Shown here one piece after another: positions 23,286 to 34,759 of a DNA stretch of 64,000 nt. The position numbers were made by a program, and so were the translations under genes. A model generated the notes under the pieces. It made no database searches and was not told where the DNA came from. It saw nothing but the letters and a program-made list of their open reading frames with translations. Numbering within the stretch: the stretch's first letter is position 1; each line of letters opens with the position of its first letter. Source of the stretch: Ampelocalamus luodianensis (Eukaryota > Streptophyta > Magnoliopsida > Poales > Poaceae); NCBI GenBank assembly GCA_036346255.1, contig CM070625.1, forward strand, positions 21,599,488 through 21,663,487, read 5' to 3'.

Positions 23286-23569
23286 CCATATCACAGACAA
23301 AATTGATATATAAACATGTAATTTCTTCATGTCATGTAAATGTATACATGATAATATGCTCAAAACATAGAACTTGAGAAGAACCATATCACAGACGGTT
23401 CTATTATGAAACCGTATGTGATATGAGACCATATCATTGACGGTTCTATTATGGAACCATCTGTGATATGAGACCATATCACGGATGGTTCTATTATAGA
23501 ACCATCTATGATAATTATCACTGACGGTTCCATAATAGAACCGTCTGTGATATTGATGAGGACATCAAC

Positions 23570-24230
23570 CCTAAGGATGCAACCACCATTACTTCGACCC
23601 GCTGCACTGCATCCTCTACTTCTGCGAGACTTCCATATTTCTCGGGTGGACCGTCGAGCTTCGTCTACACGCCATGGTGCTATGTCTACATGCCATGGTG
23701 CTGTATCTACATGCCATGGTGCTGCGTCATCAATTATTGGCCCATGTGCTATGTAATATATTGGCCGACGACTTGGCCCATCTAGCGGACGAGTTGGCCC
23801 ATCTAGTGACCAGCCACCCCTAGGCCTGTACTGTTCATGTGGGCACTATTCATATGTGAACAGTACCATGAACAGTACCCACACCCTAGGGTTTCCCCCT
23901 CCTGGCCGCCCTCCTCATATAGGAGCCGCCGCCCTTTAGTTTTGCTTTTGTTTTCTTAGATAATATTCTGCTTTGTAATTTTCGCTGTTCATCGGTTTGA
24001 GGAACCCCAATTTGTGTGCTTCAATTATTATTCGCAATACATATTGCATCTTCTACTCTCTTGCTTGTGTTCTCGATTCGCTTGCAGGAGATAGCCTTCT
24101 TGGCGAGGTCAACCGCGTTCGGCACGGTTGATAACCAACGGAGCGGTGGTGTAGTGATTGCGAGGGTTCGACCGTGCCTGCCTGAGAGCCTTTGGATCAT
24201 CAACGTCGTGTTCTCCACAATCGACATATC
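23570..24230 (+). mobile_element. LTR-like fragment of another retrotransposon
   Basis: The tract has features of a retrotransposon U3-R-U5: CATGAACAGTACCCACACC repeats, a CATATAGGAG TATA-like word near 23917, then a T-rich leader ending near TTCTCCACAATCGACA (24227). No matching second LTR was found in the window. CCATGGTGCT occurs three times near 23670-23720. Confidence 0.4.
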
Positions 24231-25783
24231 AATACCTTTCGGAAGATCAGGCCACACTGACATCAGATATCTCTTTATTAGTAGGAGCCCGCTAGGGTTT
24301 CGCCCTAACTTGACACTCCCCAACGCCCTTACTCTCGCCCGTTCCCCTCCCCACCTGAGTGCCCCTAACCTCAACGCCACCGCCCCCGACATCAACGGCG
24401 TCGCCCGAGTTGCGCATTCTCCCCGATCTCGTCGCTGAAGCCACCCTTCTTCCTGTCGCCGCCGGTTGTGACACCACGGTTCACTGCATAAGACACTCGT
24501 ACGATAAAGAGTGTCTTGTGCAGTGTCACCATCATGCCACAACTACGGTGATGTTGCTGTCGTCGCCGTCGGTCAATCGACCTCCCCCTAGCCAAATCCA
24601 CCTTCCCGCCACCAGATCTGCCTTCCCCTCTTCGTCCCCGACCCTTGTGCCTCCTTGCACTCGGCTCTGACCCGGCTATGGTTTGAGGCCTGGTTGTTTG
24701 GGGTTTCCTCCTCCCTGGACTTAATTGCCCATTCCCCTGCTTCCTCTTTCTGTTATTTTAGTTTCATGCTTGAGCTTGTTTTGGTTTACTGATGTGAGTT
24801 GATTATTTACAGATATGAGTTAATTTAATGATTAAGCATGGTAAATGAAATAGAGGTGGATTAATGCATAGTGGAGGTGTTGCCGCCAGTATTGCATCGC
24901 ACTGAGGTAACTACTCCCCTCTACTCTCTATCACTTTCCCTCCCTTTGCTCTGTGATGTAAACTGAGGGCTACTGGTGTATGTGCATTCTGTGCATCTTG
25001 CTTAGTTCATGTTGTGGGTTCAAATTGACAAAAATGAAAAACTAGAGAAATCGTGTCTTGTGGGTAAAGTTGTACAACCTCTGCAGAGTGTATAAAAACT
25101 ATTCGAATAGCCGTGTCCCCGGTTATGGACATGCCCGGAGATTTCACGCAAGGGGTAGATGTTTTCTTTAAAATGGTGGAAGTGCTGGTTTGGATGGAAT
25201 GGTTGGAAAGAACTCTGTTTGTTTCAAAGAACTGAAATACTTATGTATTAATCTTTTAAGTTGCGCTTTCAATCTACTTATTGTATTTACTGTTAATATT
25301 GTTCTTCGCAAAATAGCCATACAGCTATCCTTGTGCAACCTCACATGAATAATAATTGCATATATTTCCCTATGACTTGCTGAGTACATTCAACGTACTT
25401 ACGGCTTGTGCCCTGTGTGTTAATCCCCACAGAAGAACTAGGGAATTCGGAATATTATGAAGAGGGGTATCCTGAAGACTTTGCGAACTAGGTCACGTCC
25501 TCCACTCGATTGCCTGTGGGCATGTCATGTGGCCACCACGAGTTATTATGTTTCCGCTGCAAGTTGTCTTTTGTTGCTAAGCCCTGCATGGCGCACTCTG
25601 TAAGATTTGACCATAAGGTCCCTTTTGCTACCTATTAATATTAATTTGTCCGCTTCATCGTCATTTTATTGTATGGTTGTGGTTACACTGATGTTGTAAC
25701 TGTGCGAGCTAGCTACTGATCTGGGACTAGTTCAGAGTGCACAGAGGGTCCTGGAGTTGCACACCCGGGGTCCCGACACTAGC
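24231..25783. other. Nested retrotransposon debris inside the Ty3 element
   Basis: A C-rich part (24290-24720) has chance open frames. The right part (25380-25779) contains CTTGCTGAGTACATTCAACG and ends GGGGTCCCGACA, phrases typical of LTRs of grass Ty3 elements. No protein domain was seen. It sits immediately before the 3' LTR and has removed the expected polypurine tract. Confidence 0.4.
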
Positions 25784-26294
25784 TGACGAGGATCTTTGAC
25801 TGATATATATTTTCAATCAAGAAAAGTCAAAACAGAATTTTGTCTAGGGCCCCATTAGTTAAGGCCCACCTAGTACCTTAAACAATGTCCATTTAACCTA
25901 GTTTATATGATTTATTTAGCATAACTGGTCGTGGACCATTTACACCCATTGTAGACCAGTAAGGGGGTAATAACCAACTTCCCTGACAAGTGACTATATG
26001 TATAACTGGTCGGAGTCATGACGGTTTAGCATGTGAAAGTTTAATTGAACACGTGAGAGCAGTTAACTACTGTAACTACAAGGCACGATGGTTCAAGACA
26101 CAAGGAATACACGTGTGAAGCCAGGAGGAGATATATATAAATTAGGGGCATGCATGCCTCCAAGGACAACAACATTCTTTTTCCGCACGTCTTGTAAATT
26201 CATTGTCCACGGCAATAAAGTTTCTAGGTGTATTATTGTCCCCTTTATTATTCTTATAAGTTCGATAAAGCACCCTGAGTCTTGTGCATCGACA
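25784..26294 (+). repeat. 3' LTR of the Ty3/Tat element
   Basis: It begins TGACGAGGATCTTTGACT, ends GTGCATCGACA, and matches the 5' LTR at 16375-17173 without the Stowaway insertion. Confidence 0.78.
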
Positions 26295-27222
26295 AAACAT
26301 AGCTCACCTTACAATGCAATTGGGCCTTCAATACATTGTTCAACGATTTTATCCCAACGGCAGGGCCACGCATTGTGATTTAGAAAAGTTTGTCCACTCA
26401 TAACTGTTGTCAAATAATTTCTAGAAGACCATCATCCATTGGGCTATGTTTTTCACTGCATGTACTATGTAACCGAACACTAAACTATGTAATTTAACAT
26501 GAATTCCCGGACTGAGAAACTGAATGTTAGACTAACGAACTCAACATAGATTAAATAGTTTTCCCAGGAATTACAGATTGTTACAGAAGTAGATGGAAAT
26601 TTCCATGGCGGCTCTTGTATGGATGAGACAACAGTCTAATATACTCTTATCATGGATCTGAATCTAGATGAGTGGAAAGGGATCCGTAGAGGAGGCAAGG
26701 GGGAGTCTGCCGTGGAAAAGGGGAAGAGGGAGAAGCGCGGGAGCGGCAGAAGACAGAGACGACCGAGCAAGAGATGGCGGTTAGGGTGAACATGCAGGAT
26801 TAAGTCAAATAACAATTTACTAAATTACCTATGTTTACAATATTTCCTCTTCAAAGTTGCCCTTGCAAATCAGCGGTTGATCTTTTTAGAGAAAAGGTAC
26901 CTGGGTACCTTTCAAGCACCGAAGAAAGTCTCGTCCAAAGGAACATCTTCAGTTTGCAGAATTTTGAAGTGAAGAAAATAAAAGCTCAAACGTGTATATT
27001 TTCTTATACACCCCAGTAAGATAATGCCATCACGTTGGGACTTTTTTCTTCTCTTTTGCTTGTGAGCTTCCTGCAAAAATAAGTTCTACTTGACAGTAAT
27101 CCTTTCTTCGACGGCCAGTCTGCAGCTAAGACAGCTCTGTACTTGCATTCTAGACTTCTAGTTTCTCCGAAGAAAATATACACGTTTTAAAAGCTCAAAA
27201 AAAGAGAGAGAGAGAAAGAAAT
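26295..27222. other. Intergenic; one short inverted repeat
   Basis: No gene was seen. The 18-bp word AAACGTGTATATTTTCTT (near 26984-27001) recurs inverted at about 27171-27190. The arms enclose about 170 bp and could be the ends of a small MITE. Confidence 0.4.
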
Positions 27223-27545
27223 AGGCTTCCACATATAATTGGCACTACTATATACTCCATGTTGTGTCCAAACACAACATATTTCACTATTAAAAAGTAA
27301 ATGTCATCTTCCAACATACTTCTTGTCATGGATCATTTCAAATACTGACATACTCTACGATCAAAGTGACTTATGTACCATTTCAAATAACATCAAGTCA
27401 TGGATCATTAAAACGCATCACAGATAGGAGAATGAAAATTGGCTTCTACGTATGATTGACCACTACGATATCACTGTCTCCAAGTGATGACATATTTCTG
27501 GTACTATTAACAAGTAAATGTAAGTTGTCATCTTCTTCCAACATA
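27223..27545. repeat. Diverged tandem repeat, about 217-bp period
   Basis: The block AGGCTTCCACATATAATTGG through ATCTTCCAACATACTT (27223-27325) is repeated with changes as TTGGCTTCTACGTATGATTG through CTTCTTCCAACATACTA (27440-27546). No coding potential. Confidence 0.6.
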
Positions 27546-28673
27546 CTATATGCGCCCCATGGACCAAAAACACTAACATGACATTTCGGAATGACTTGTA
27601 TTAATTCGTACGATAATGACAGTCATCCACCGCTGCACACTAATCAAATGTTCCCAATGCCCTCATCGCATCGGATGCTTCGCTTCCTAGTCCTCTGCCA
27701 CCTTACTCCCATCCTAAAAACTCCTCTCGTGCTACTCCCCCAAATCCATCGACGGGCGTGAGGCGTCCACGGCTCCACGCCACCGACTTCAGCGAGCTCC
27801 GCCCGACCACACCGGAGAGATCCAACTAGCCATGCTCGCCGAGCCACCCAATGTTGAGTGACTACGACAGATTGTAGTTGCACGCACTCTCTCCTATGTT
27901 CTCTTCTTCTCCGCCGCCACTATTCGACAAGAATCCAAAGCCGCCACCGGTCATGAAGCTCCTCCATCACGGCGACATCGCCGGTCACCACCAACACCGC
28001 AAGCGCCGTTGTTCTCCATTGCGTCTTTGTCATATTACTCCCACCCCATCCCAGTGCGGTGGTGTTGCCGTCATCGGAAGACCAGCGGTAGGCTGACGAA
28101 GAGGACATGCAGTGGGCCAGTCTCACCCATGTCAGATCTGCTCCTCGTCAGCAACGAGGCATTGGGTTGGAATAGCTCTCGGTGAGCTGCGGTGCGGCCA
28201 GGTCGGTGATGTTGCATCAATATGTTTCCATTATTGCAATACACTCTTCCATTTGTTGCAGTGATTATTTATTTTTGATTCAAAGATTTATTGATTTGCT
28301 GAGCACAAGCTACTGCATGATGCAATGGTTATTGTGAATTGTTACACTAGCAGTTTTAATTTTGTTGCACCATGTGTTTTGGTTGTTTGTTGCTTGGGAC
28401 TTTTTTTTGTTGCACGACCTGTTATTTTGTTACAACATTTAAGTGTTATTACTATACCACGACCACAAACGTTTTTTTTTTTGGTTGTGGGGCTGTTCTT
28501 GTGTTGAATTGATAGTGTTTTTTTTGTTGTGCCACATTTGGTTGATGTTGCGCCTCAAGGGAGGAGGATCGTATGGCTGTTGAAGGTTTGGATTATGAAC
28601 ATCGGTTATCCAAGCGTGTGGAGATACGTCCGTCGCTAGTCGATCCTTAATTCCTATGATGAGATTGACAATT
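27546..28673. other. Left flank of the tandem array, no gene supported
   Basis: A GC-rich stretch (27650-28110) gives short open frames on both strands without recognisable domains. It could be another captured fragment or a 5' leader. The rest (28200-28620) is rich in TTGTTGCA words typical of degraded DNA transposons. Confidence 0.35.
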
Positions 28674-28767
28674 TGAGATACCAAGCCAAGTATCCAATTG
28701 CAATACGTACAGCGAGACGTTCTGGAAGTACTTGAGATAATGAATTTTTTAGAGGAACCTGAGATAA

Positions 28768-29547
28768 TCTTCTTAACTAATAAAAGAAAGGGTTTACTCC
28801 CGCGCAGCGGAAAATCGTCCCACCCCTTTCTCCCCCATGACTCGCGAGCATGTCCATGCCCTCACTTCTTCCGTAATCACCAAAACAGCCACCGCCCCAC
28901 TTCTTCTTCACATACACACACCGAAATTCACCGTCGTCCCACAACTTTCTATCTCGCACCCTGTCCCTCATGCTGTGACTAAACAGGTAGCGGGGAGGGG
29001 AGGTGGCGGCATGGTAAGGCAGCAGTGGGGACGGGAGAAGGCTCCGGGAGGACAAGCAGAGATGAAGGCATCCTTCCCTCACCGTGCCGTCGTCTCGAGT
29101 TCACCGCACTGCATCCTCTTCATCTTAACCATTCCCTGCGATGCCGCCACTACCTCCTCCCCTGATCTCTCACCTCCTCACCGCGATGTGTCAGGGGAGG
29201 GCTGTAGAGGCCAATGGCTGTGAGAACCAAGTCGCGGCTTGGGTTCAGGGTGAAAGAAGGTGATCGTCGATGCGTAGCCCTCTTCCTTACTGGCCGGCAA
29301 TGACAAGAAATGGGCAGTGTATCGAAGAGGGAAGTCGATATGAACTTCAACTTTCAAAGAGAAACAATCTATGAGCTTAAAATTTTAATTTCCGGGTAGT
29401 AGTAGGTGATGCAATATGCGGAGTTAATATTTCTGCTTATATGTGTGTGAAAGAAAATTAATATTTATTATATGGTTTAGAGTTCCATCTGCTGGTATAT
29501 ATCACTGTCTTTTGAGGTTCCGTTGCAACGCACGAGCACCCTACTAG
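28768..29547. mobile_element. Helitron H1, copy in T0
   Basis: It starts A|TCTTCTTAACTAATAAAAG and ends GCACCCTACTAG|T. The A|TC...CTAG|T ends are those of Helitrons, and the palindrome CGTTGCAACG lies about 20 bp before the 3' end. It has no Rep/helicase gene. The GC-rich interior gives chance open frames on both strands. Confidence 0.7.
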
Positions 29548-29548
29548 T

Positions 29549-30011
29549 AACTAATAAAGAGGGAGTTTACCCCCGCACAGCGGGAGGATCATCCCACCCC
29601 TAGTACGTAAAAAAACCAATGAACCCCCGCATGTGCACTGAGACCACTGTGTCAACCACGATACGTCCCTAATATGGCCGCTCCTCACATCTGCACTATC
29701 ACCGCCCCGCTCTTCTTCCTTCGATTCCACGCCTCGCCCCGCCTTGCACCCACATCGGCGCTGTCACCCTTGATTTGTGCGCCTTCAACCACGCTGTCGC
29801 CAAAACCACCCTCGCCACTACCATCCGTGTGCGTCCCCTGTCCCTCGGCGCTTACAGAGCCCCCACATGTCGCATTCCCCTTCTCCCTCCCACTCGCCCT
29901 AGGCTCCATCGCCGCCGCTCCACCCACTCCCCCGTTCCCATCTCCTCCCTCACCCTCCTATATTGTGTAAAGTTTATGTATCTGTTACAAAATGCGCGGG
30001 TACTCTGCTAG
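29549..30011. mobile_element. Helitron-like H2 adjoining H1, copy in T0
   Basis: It follows the H1 terminus directly. It opens with AACTAATAAAGAGGGAGTTT, similar to the H1 start, and ends GCGGGTACTCTGCTAG|T, a Helitron-type 3' end. The 5' TC is not preserved. This gives two related elements in tandem, as often happens with Helitrons. Confidence 0.6.
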
Positions 30012-30443
30012 TCATGAACTGCAACGGCGGTTTACTCCTCTAGTTTGTTAGGCTGGACTACGAGTCAATCAAGCTCCTGGTCGTAACAGCCCAGGGGCAG
30101 AGCGCCCCTACCCTCCACTCCTCAGGCCCAACCGCGTCAACCTTCCTAGGCCGCACACCCGGTGGCTCGGCCCATGAGAGAGCTTAGCACCCAGCCCATG
30201 CGGACGCCCCACTACCATGGTCCATGTCCCCACGATTCATTTCACACGCCGCGCGCGACGCGAGACGACGCGTGCCAACGTTGGGATGCCGTCGCTCGGC
30301 GCGCGCCGCTCCGCGAGAGGCAAGCAATGCGACGCCAAGAAATTGAGGTGATCGAAAATGCGAGGCACACGGCCGAAAGTACCCCACCCGCCTCAACCTG
30401 GTCAAGATCAAGTCTCGGTCGGATAGCTCCTCCCGGTGTGGAG
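30012..30443. other. T0 flank between Helitron H2 and the hAT insertion
   Basis: GC-rich low-copy sequence also found at 43168-43583 and 52302-52743. It ends with the 8-bp hAT target GTGTGGAG (30436-30443). The three copies differ by several small indels, for example around 30240-30300 against 43398-43430. No gene seen. Confidence 0.5.
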
Positions 30444-30770
30444 CGATGGCGAATCCAGATAGAAATAGAGGGTGGGTGAAAAGTTGAAGCCTCGAATGGC
30501 TAAACTAATTTGTAATGAAAGTAGTTTTGTATTCTTGTCAATCAAATTTATAGTTTCATACATGAATAAAAGTAAAGCAAAAAGAGAAATACAATGGAGA
30601 TACCTCGCTATTCGCTAATGGAAAGTGTATCCCCAAAACATATAAATATGGTTCCAGCAGGTAACAATCTGTACATGAGTACATCAAAATTAGAAAAATT
30701 AGTGATAAAATAACAAATTGTACTTAAATGATTATGAACATTCAAAATAAAAAATCATACCACTAAAACG

Positions 30771-33246
30771 CTAGGTTGAATCACGACTTTCCCGAGGCAA
30801 ATTCATTCTGCGATTTTTCATGCCTCGGAAGGATTTTATGATTGCATCATCATCAATAGATCTAAATATGTCTCGCTCGGTGTAGCACACCATCAAATCA
30901 TTCAGCCACTCATTCGATACCTTGTTGCGCAAATCTGCTTTGATAATATTAATTGCCGAAAATATTCTCTCAACAGATGTCGTTGCCACAGGAAGGATCA
31001 ATATCAACTCGATGAGGCGGTATACCAATGAAAAAGTTCTATCTTTTTTTGTTTCAACCATCAATTGAGCAAGTTTTGAAATATCAGGACATCCATGAAA
31101 TTCCTTACTTCTCCTAATGTTGAGAATGAAGGTTTGAAGTTGATTTTTTAACAAGAATCGATCAGCTATCGTGAAATCATCAGCATAAATCTCAGCAAGT
31201 CGAATAAGCTTATCAACATTAAATTTAGAGAATGAGTCGCTTGGATCAAGACAAGACATGCATACCAATAACTCCGAGGAAACTTCATTGAAGCGATGAT
31301 TCATCTCATTCATAGTTGCATCAAGAGCGGCATTGAAAATGTCGACTTTGTAATAATGATATTGAGTCACTGTATGCTTCCGACGTACAGATTTACCCAT
31401 AACTCCAATGACATCATTCATATTTGGCACATTAATCCCATATGCCTCACAAAAGCTTTTGACTTGGTCGAACAATGGCTCCCACCCATTATCCCTCATA
31501 TCTTGCAAGCGTTCTTTCACATCCTGTATCAAGCCCATAGCTTCAACGATGTCTTGATGCTTTCTTTGTAAAGCAAGTGATAGCTCATTTGTTATGCTCA
31601 ATAATGTTATCAAAAAATGCATGATGAACACAAATTGAAAAGATTCCATATTTTTCATCAAACCTGCTGCTGCACCATGACTTGTGTTTTGACAAGCATC
31701 TTCACTTATAAGTTCTAGCACATCCACAACTGCCTCCCACATTTGGTATATACGAAGCAAGGTTTTGAGATGTGAGCCCCACCGAGTATCTGCAGGTCTC
31801 GTTATGCCAGATTCCTGATGCAGCCCTCTCCCAGCAGATATCAAACCATTCTCTAACTTCTCCAACAGGATATCATGATGCTTTTCAATCAACGCATCTT
31901 TTCTCTTGCAAGATGCACTAACAGCCGTAACTATCAGGGGAACATAGTTAAAGAAATCAGAAATAGCTCTACTACAACTTGCAACCGTGACAACTACCAA
32001 TTGTAACTGGTGGGCGAAACAATGGACATAGAAAGCATTTGGATTCTCATCTCGAATAAGTTTTTGCAAACCATTAAATTCTCCTCTCATATTTGAAGCT
32101 CCATCATAGCCCTGCCCACGAAGCCTAGAAATAGGTAAACCATGATGATCAAGCAAACTAACTAAAGCATCCTTCAATGCTGCAGATGTACAACTTGTGA
32201 TATGCTTGATAGCAAGAAACCTTTCCATGACCTTCCCTTGATTGTTCAAAAATCTACATGCCATATATTTTGCAAAGTTAGAACTATAGTACAATACAAT
32301 AATGTAAAAATTGTATGACTAAAAAGAGATGTACAACAAACCTCACAATCACCGCCATTTGCTCCTTTATTGATACATCTCGAGACTCGTCAATAAGCAA
32401 CTGCAAATTCCTATCTCCAATCTCACCTTTAATCACTTTTGTGACCTCTTGTGCGCAAGCTTTGGAAAGCTCTTTTGAATATCTGCACAAGTCATAACGC
32501 ATGCCCGAGTCAGTATCAAATGCATACCTCACTTCCTCCTTCTTATCCTTGTACCAATCCAACAACTCTTTGAAATTACCTTTGTTGATGGAAGTGGAGG
32601 ATTCGTCATGTCCACAAAAGCTTCACCTTGAGCTATGAGATACCTTGCACAATCTAAAGATGCGATCAAACGAATTTTGTATGCAATTTCGGCCTCCTTC
32701 ATCAGTATGTGCTCATTTTACTAGATACACTTGACCGTTGATTCTTGAAATCATCACACTCACCCTTGCGATGTTGTGGAAACTACTTGGACCACCAACA
32801 TGTTTATTGAAAGCATCTATAGCTATCTTCCAACGAGAGAACCCAACTTTTGTAAATACATCATTACCAAATGTGTTGGGTTGTGACTGTTTCTTGAAAA
32901 GAAAACAATAGAAACAAAAGGCGACATCTTTTTTCACACTATATTCCAACCAATCAAACTTATTAAACCATGATTCTTGAAAGGATCTCCACACTTTTCC
33001 ATCCAATGTCTTTGGAAAAGTATGCCCAATTGCTCGAGTTGGACCATTCAACAAATATGTCCTCCTCACTTCATCTCTAATGTCATTGGCAAAATCTTCT
33101 ATTGGTATACGATGTGCCGGATCGGCAATAATTTCATCCGGATTAAATTCTAATCGAGGCTTCTTTGATTGAGTTGTGCTCTCATCGGTTGGGAGAGTGC
33201 TACTTGAATTACTTGTGAAATAATTACGCAAAGTTCGTTTCTCCAT
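30771..33246 (-). pseudogene. hAT transposase, ZMYM1-like with TTF-type zinc finger, frameshifted
   Basis: The reading begins at the ATG at 33246 with a Ser/Thr-rich leader, then the TTF-type zinc-finger region (KDVAFCFYCFLFKKQSQPNT). In the middle come LLIDESRDVSIKEQMAVIVR and RGQGYDGASNMRGE, and the C-terminus has the hAT dimerisation motif LPVATTSVERIFSAINIIK. An intron of about 87 bp (32341 down to 32255) fits GT-AG and joins VR to FLNNQGK. At least two small indels between about 32760 and 32600 break the frame, so no full protein is expected. About 2 kb of the gene (30771-32254) is otherwise uninterrupted, so inactivation may be recent or partly a sequence error. Confidence 0.85.
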
Positions 33247-33369
33247 TATTACAAACCTACAAATTAATAGCTAATTGAGTATATATCATACTATATCAAA
33301 TTTACTAACAAATTAAAAATTAAACAACAAATATATACCAGCACAGGCACTGAGATCTGACTTCTGAGC

Positions 33370-34200
33370 ACTATCTTCCTCTGATGTCTGATCCTCTACA
33401 AACTCTAAAACCTTCGCACTGCCAATCTGCCACTTCACTTCTTCAGCTGTTCTGCCAAGTGCCAAGAGCAGTTCGGCCGGCGCCACAGGCCTCAGCTTCT
33501 CCTCCAGGAGGACCAGAACCCCTCGGTCCCTCCCAAAATCCCCACCGGTTGCTCCCCCTGAGCCCCTCCCCAAATCCCTTCCCCCTCCGGTCCCTCGCCG
33601 AATCGCCTCCCCCACCCCAAATCACCTCACCCTCCCCAATCCCCACCGCCACCGGCTGCCTTCTCAGTCTGCTCCCCCTCCCCGACCGCCTCCCCCTCGG
33701 CCCTCCCCAAATCGCCTCCCTCCCCCTCAGGCCCTCACGGCTCCCCTTCCCCCAATCGCCTCCCCCTCCGGTCCTCCGGTCCTCCGTCCTCCCCAGATCC
33801 GGCAGATCGCCTCCCCCTCCGGCCCTCCCCAAATCGCCTTCCCCTCCCGGCTCCTCTCCCCAAATCGCCTCCCCGCGCCTCCCCACTGGCCACCCGGCCG
33901 CGCGCCTCCGTCCCACCCGGCCGCCGCCTCGCCTCGCCTCGGCCCGGCCGGATCCGCCTCACTCCCTGGCCGGCCGCCCAGATCCGCCTCCCCTTCAACC
34001 GGTGGCTGCTCCCTGCCTCGGCGGCTCGGTCCGACGCGGCGACGCCCCGACAGCCTCCCTCCTCGGCCTCCTCCGGGCTTCGGCAGCGGTTCAGCTACCG
34101 GCGGCGACGCGCGGACCGCGGTGGCTCGCCCCCAGCTCCTCCGGCTCTGCTGCTCTCGCTGCCCTCCTCACTCGTCAGGTGCGCATATGGGAGAATTGAA
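33370..34200. repeat. GC-rich minisatellite-like 5' region of the hAT element
   Basis: The plus strand is made of degenerate repeats of CCCCAAATCGCCTCCCCCTCCGG at irregular spacing (for example near 33610, 33700, 33755, 33815, 33865). Open frames on both strands here are products of composition. It lies just upstream of the transposase ATG and probably serves as its leader or promoter. Its strong CpG content stands out from the rest of the element. Confidence 0.65.
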
Positions 34201-34759
34201 TGGGGATTGGGAATTTTGGACGGGAACTGAGGTGTGTGTGAGTTGGGCCTGGGCTTCGGCAAGGGCAAGGCCCACACACTTGTTCCACTTCCGGTTGCAA
34301 GTTGCTCTGACCACTTCTTTTCTTCTTGGCGTGGCGCAGCCGATCGCGGAGGTTGAAGAACTCGGGTTCTTAGCGCCGCGCACCGGAGGTTGAAGAAACC
34401 GGGGTTCCGCCAGCCGGTGGAGGTGAGGCTTCAGCCTTACGAAGCCTTGCCGGTGGATTCGCCACTGCTGTGGAGTGGAGTTCAACTGTTATAACACATG
34501 CACCGATCATTGACACGCGTACAGTGCATGGATGCAACGCTTTATTTCATACTAACAAACTACGGAATGTTCTCCGGTACATCCAAGATTTGACAGACTT
34601 GTCGCGCAGAGAACATCTTTCGCTGATACAGAATAATGATCGAGTAATCAACTTTGCGCGTCTCAGCTATAACTACTATATAAATCTGGATAGCCACTAG
34701 TAGTCTCATATCTGTGCACCAATTACAAATCCATGTCGTATATACGTTCGTGAGTTCAT

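Larger units (their letters stand above)
20811..23565. mobile_element. CACTA-type element carrying gene fragments (right end not found)
   Basis: The left end near CTACTACAAAAAGGC is followed by clusters of TCACAGACGGTT and its inverse (20875-21075, 21918-21998, 23383-23560). The interior has two copies of one roughly 190-bp block (about 21095-21300 and 23110-23285), an unknown open frame and an F-box-family gene fragment. A clean right terminus and target duplication were not seen. The repeats are of the same family as those at 17781-18062. Confidence 0.65.
16375..26294 (+). mobile_element. Old Ty3/gypsy (Tat lineage) LTR retrotransposon with nested insertions
   Basis: The two LTRs (16375-17173 and 25784-26294) both begin TGACGAGGATCTTT and end near CTTGTG.ATCGA.A. 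Just inside the left LTR lies a mutated Tat-type primer-binding site. Broken gag, aspartic protease, reverse transcriptase and RNase H follow in Ty3 order. Flanks ATACA and AAACA are a possible 5-bp target duplication with one mismatch. The body is interrupted by CACTA-type sequence, an AT-rich MITE and pieces of other LTR elements, and a Stowaway MITE sits in the left LTR. Stops and frameshifts are everywhere, so it is long dead. Confidence 0.8.
30444..34467 (-). mobile_element. hAT transposon inserted at the T0/P1 junction
   Basis: The ends CGATGGCGAATCCA and, inverted, CAGTGGCGAATCCA are hAT-type terminal repeats. The 8-bp flanks GTGTGGAG and CTGTGGAG match in seven of eight positions. The corresponding places at 43584 and 52744 carry a single uninterrupted CTGTGGAG, so they are the empty site. 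The element is 4,024 bp long and carries a minus-strand transposase gene with a GC-rich 5' region. Confidence 0.9.

Noticed and set aside
23508..23756. 82-codon plus-strand open frame with repeated STCHGA
   Set aside because: It is made by a short tandem repeat of CCATGGTGCT across a transposon/LTR border; no gene evidence.
33384..34199. 271-codon plus-strand open frame, Pro/Ser-rich
   Set aside because: It lies in a C-rich minisatellite that keeps several frames open on both strands. There is no domain, and it is antisense to the leader of a real transposase gene.
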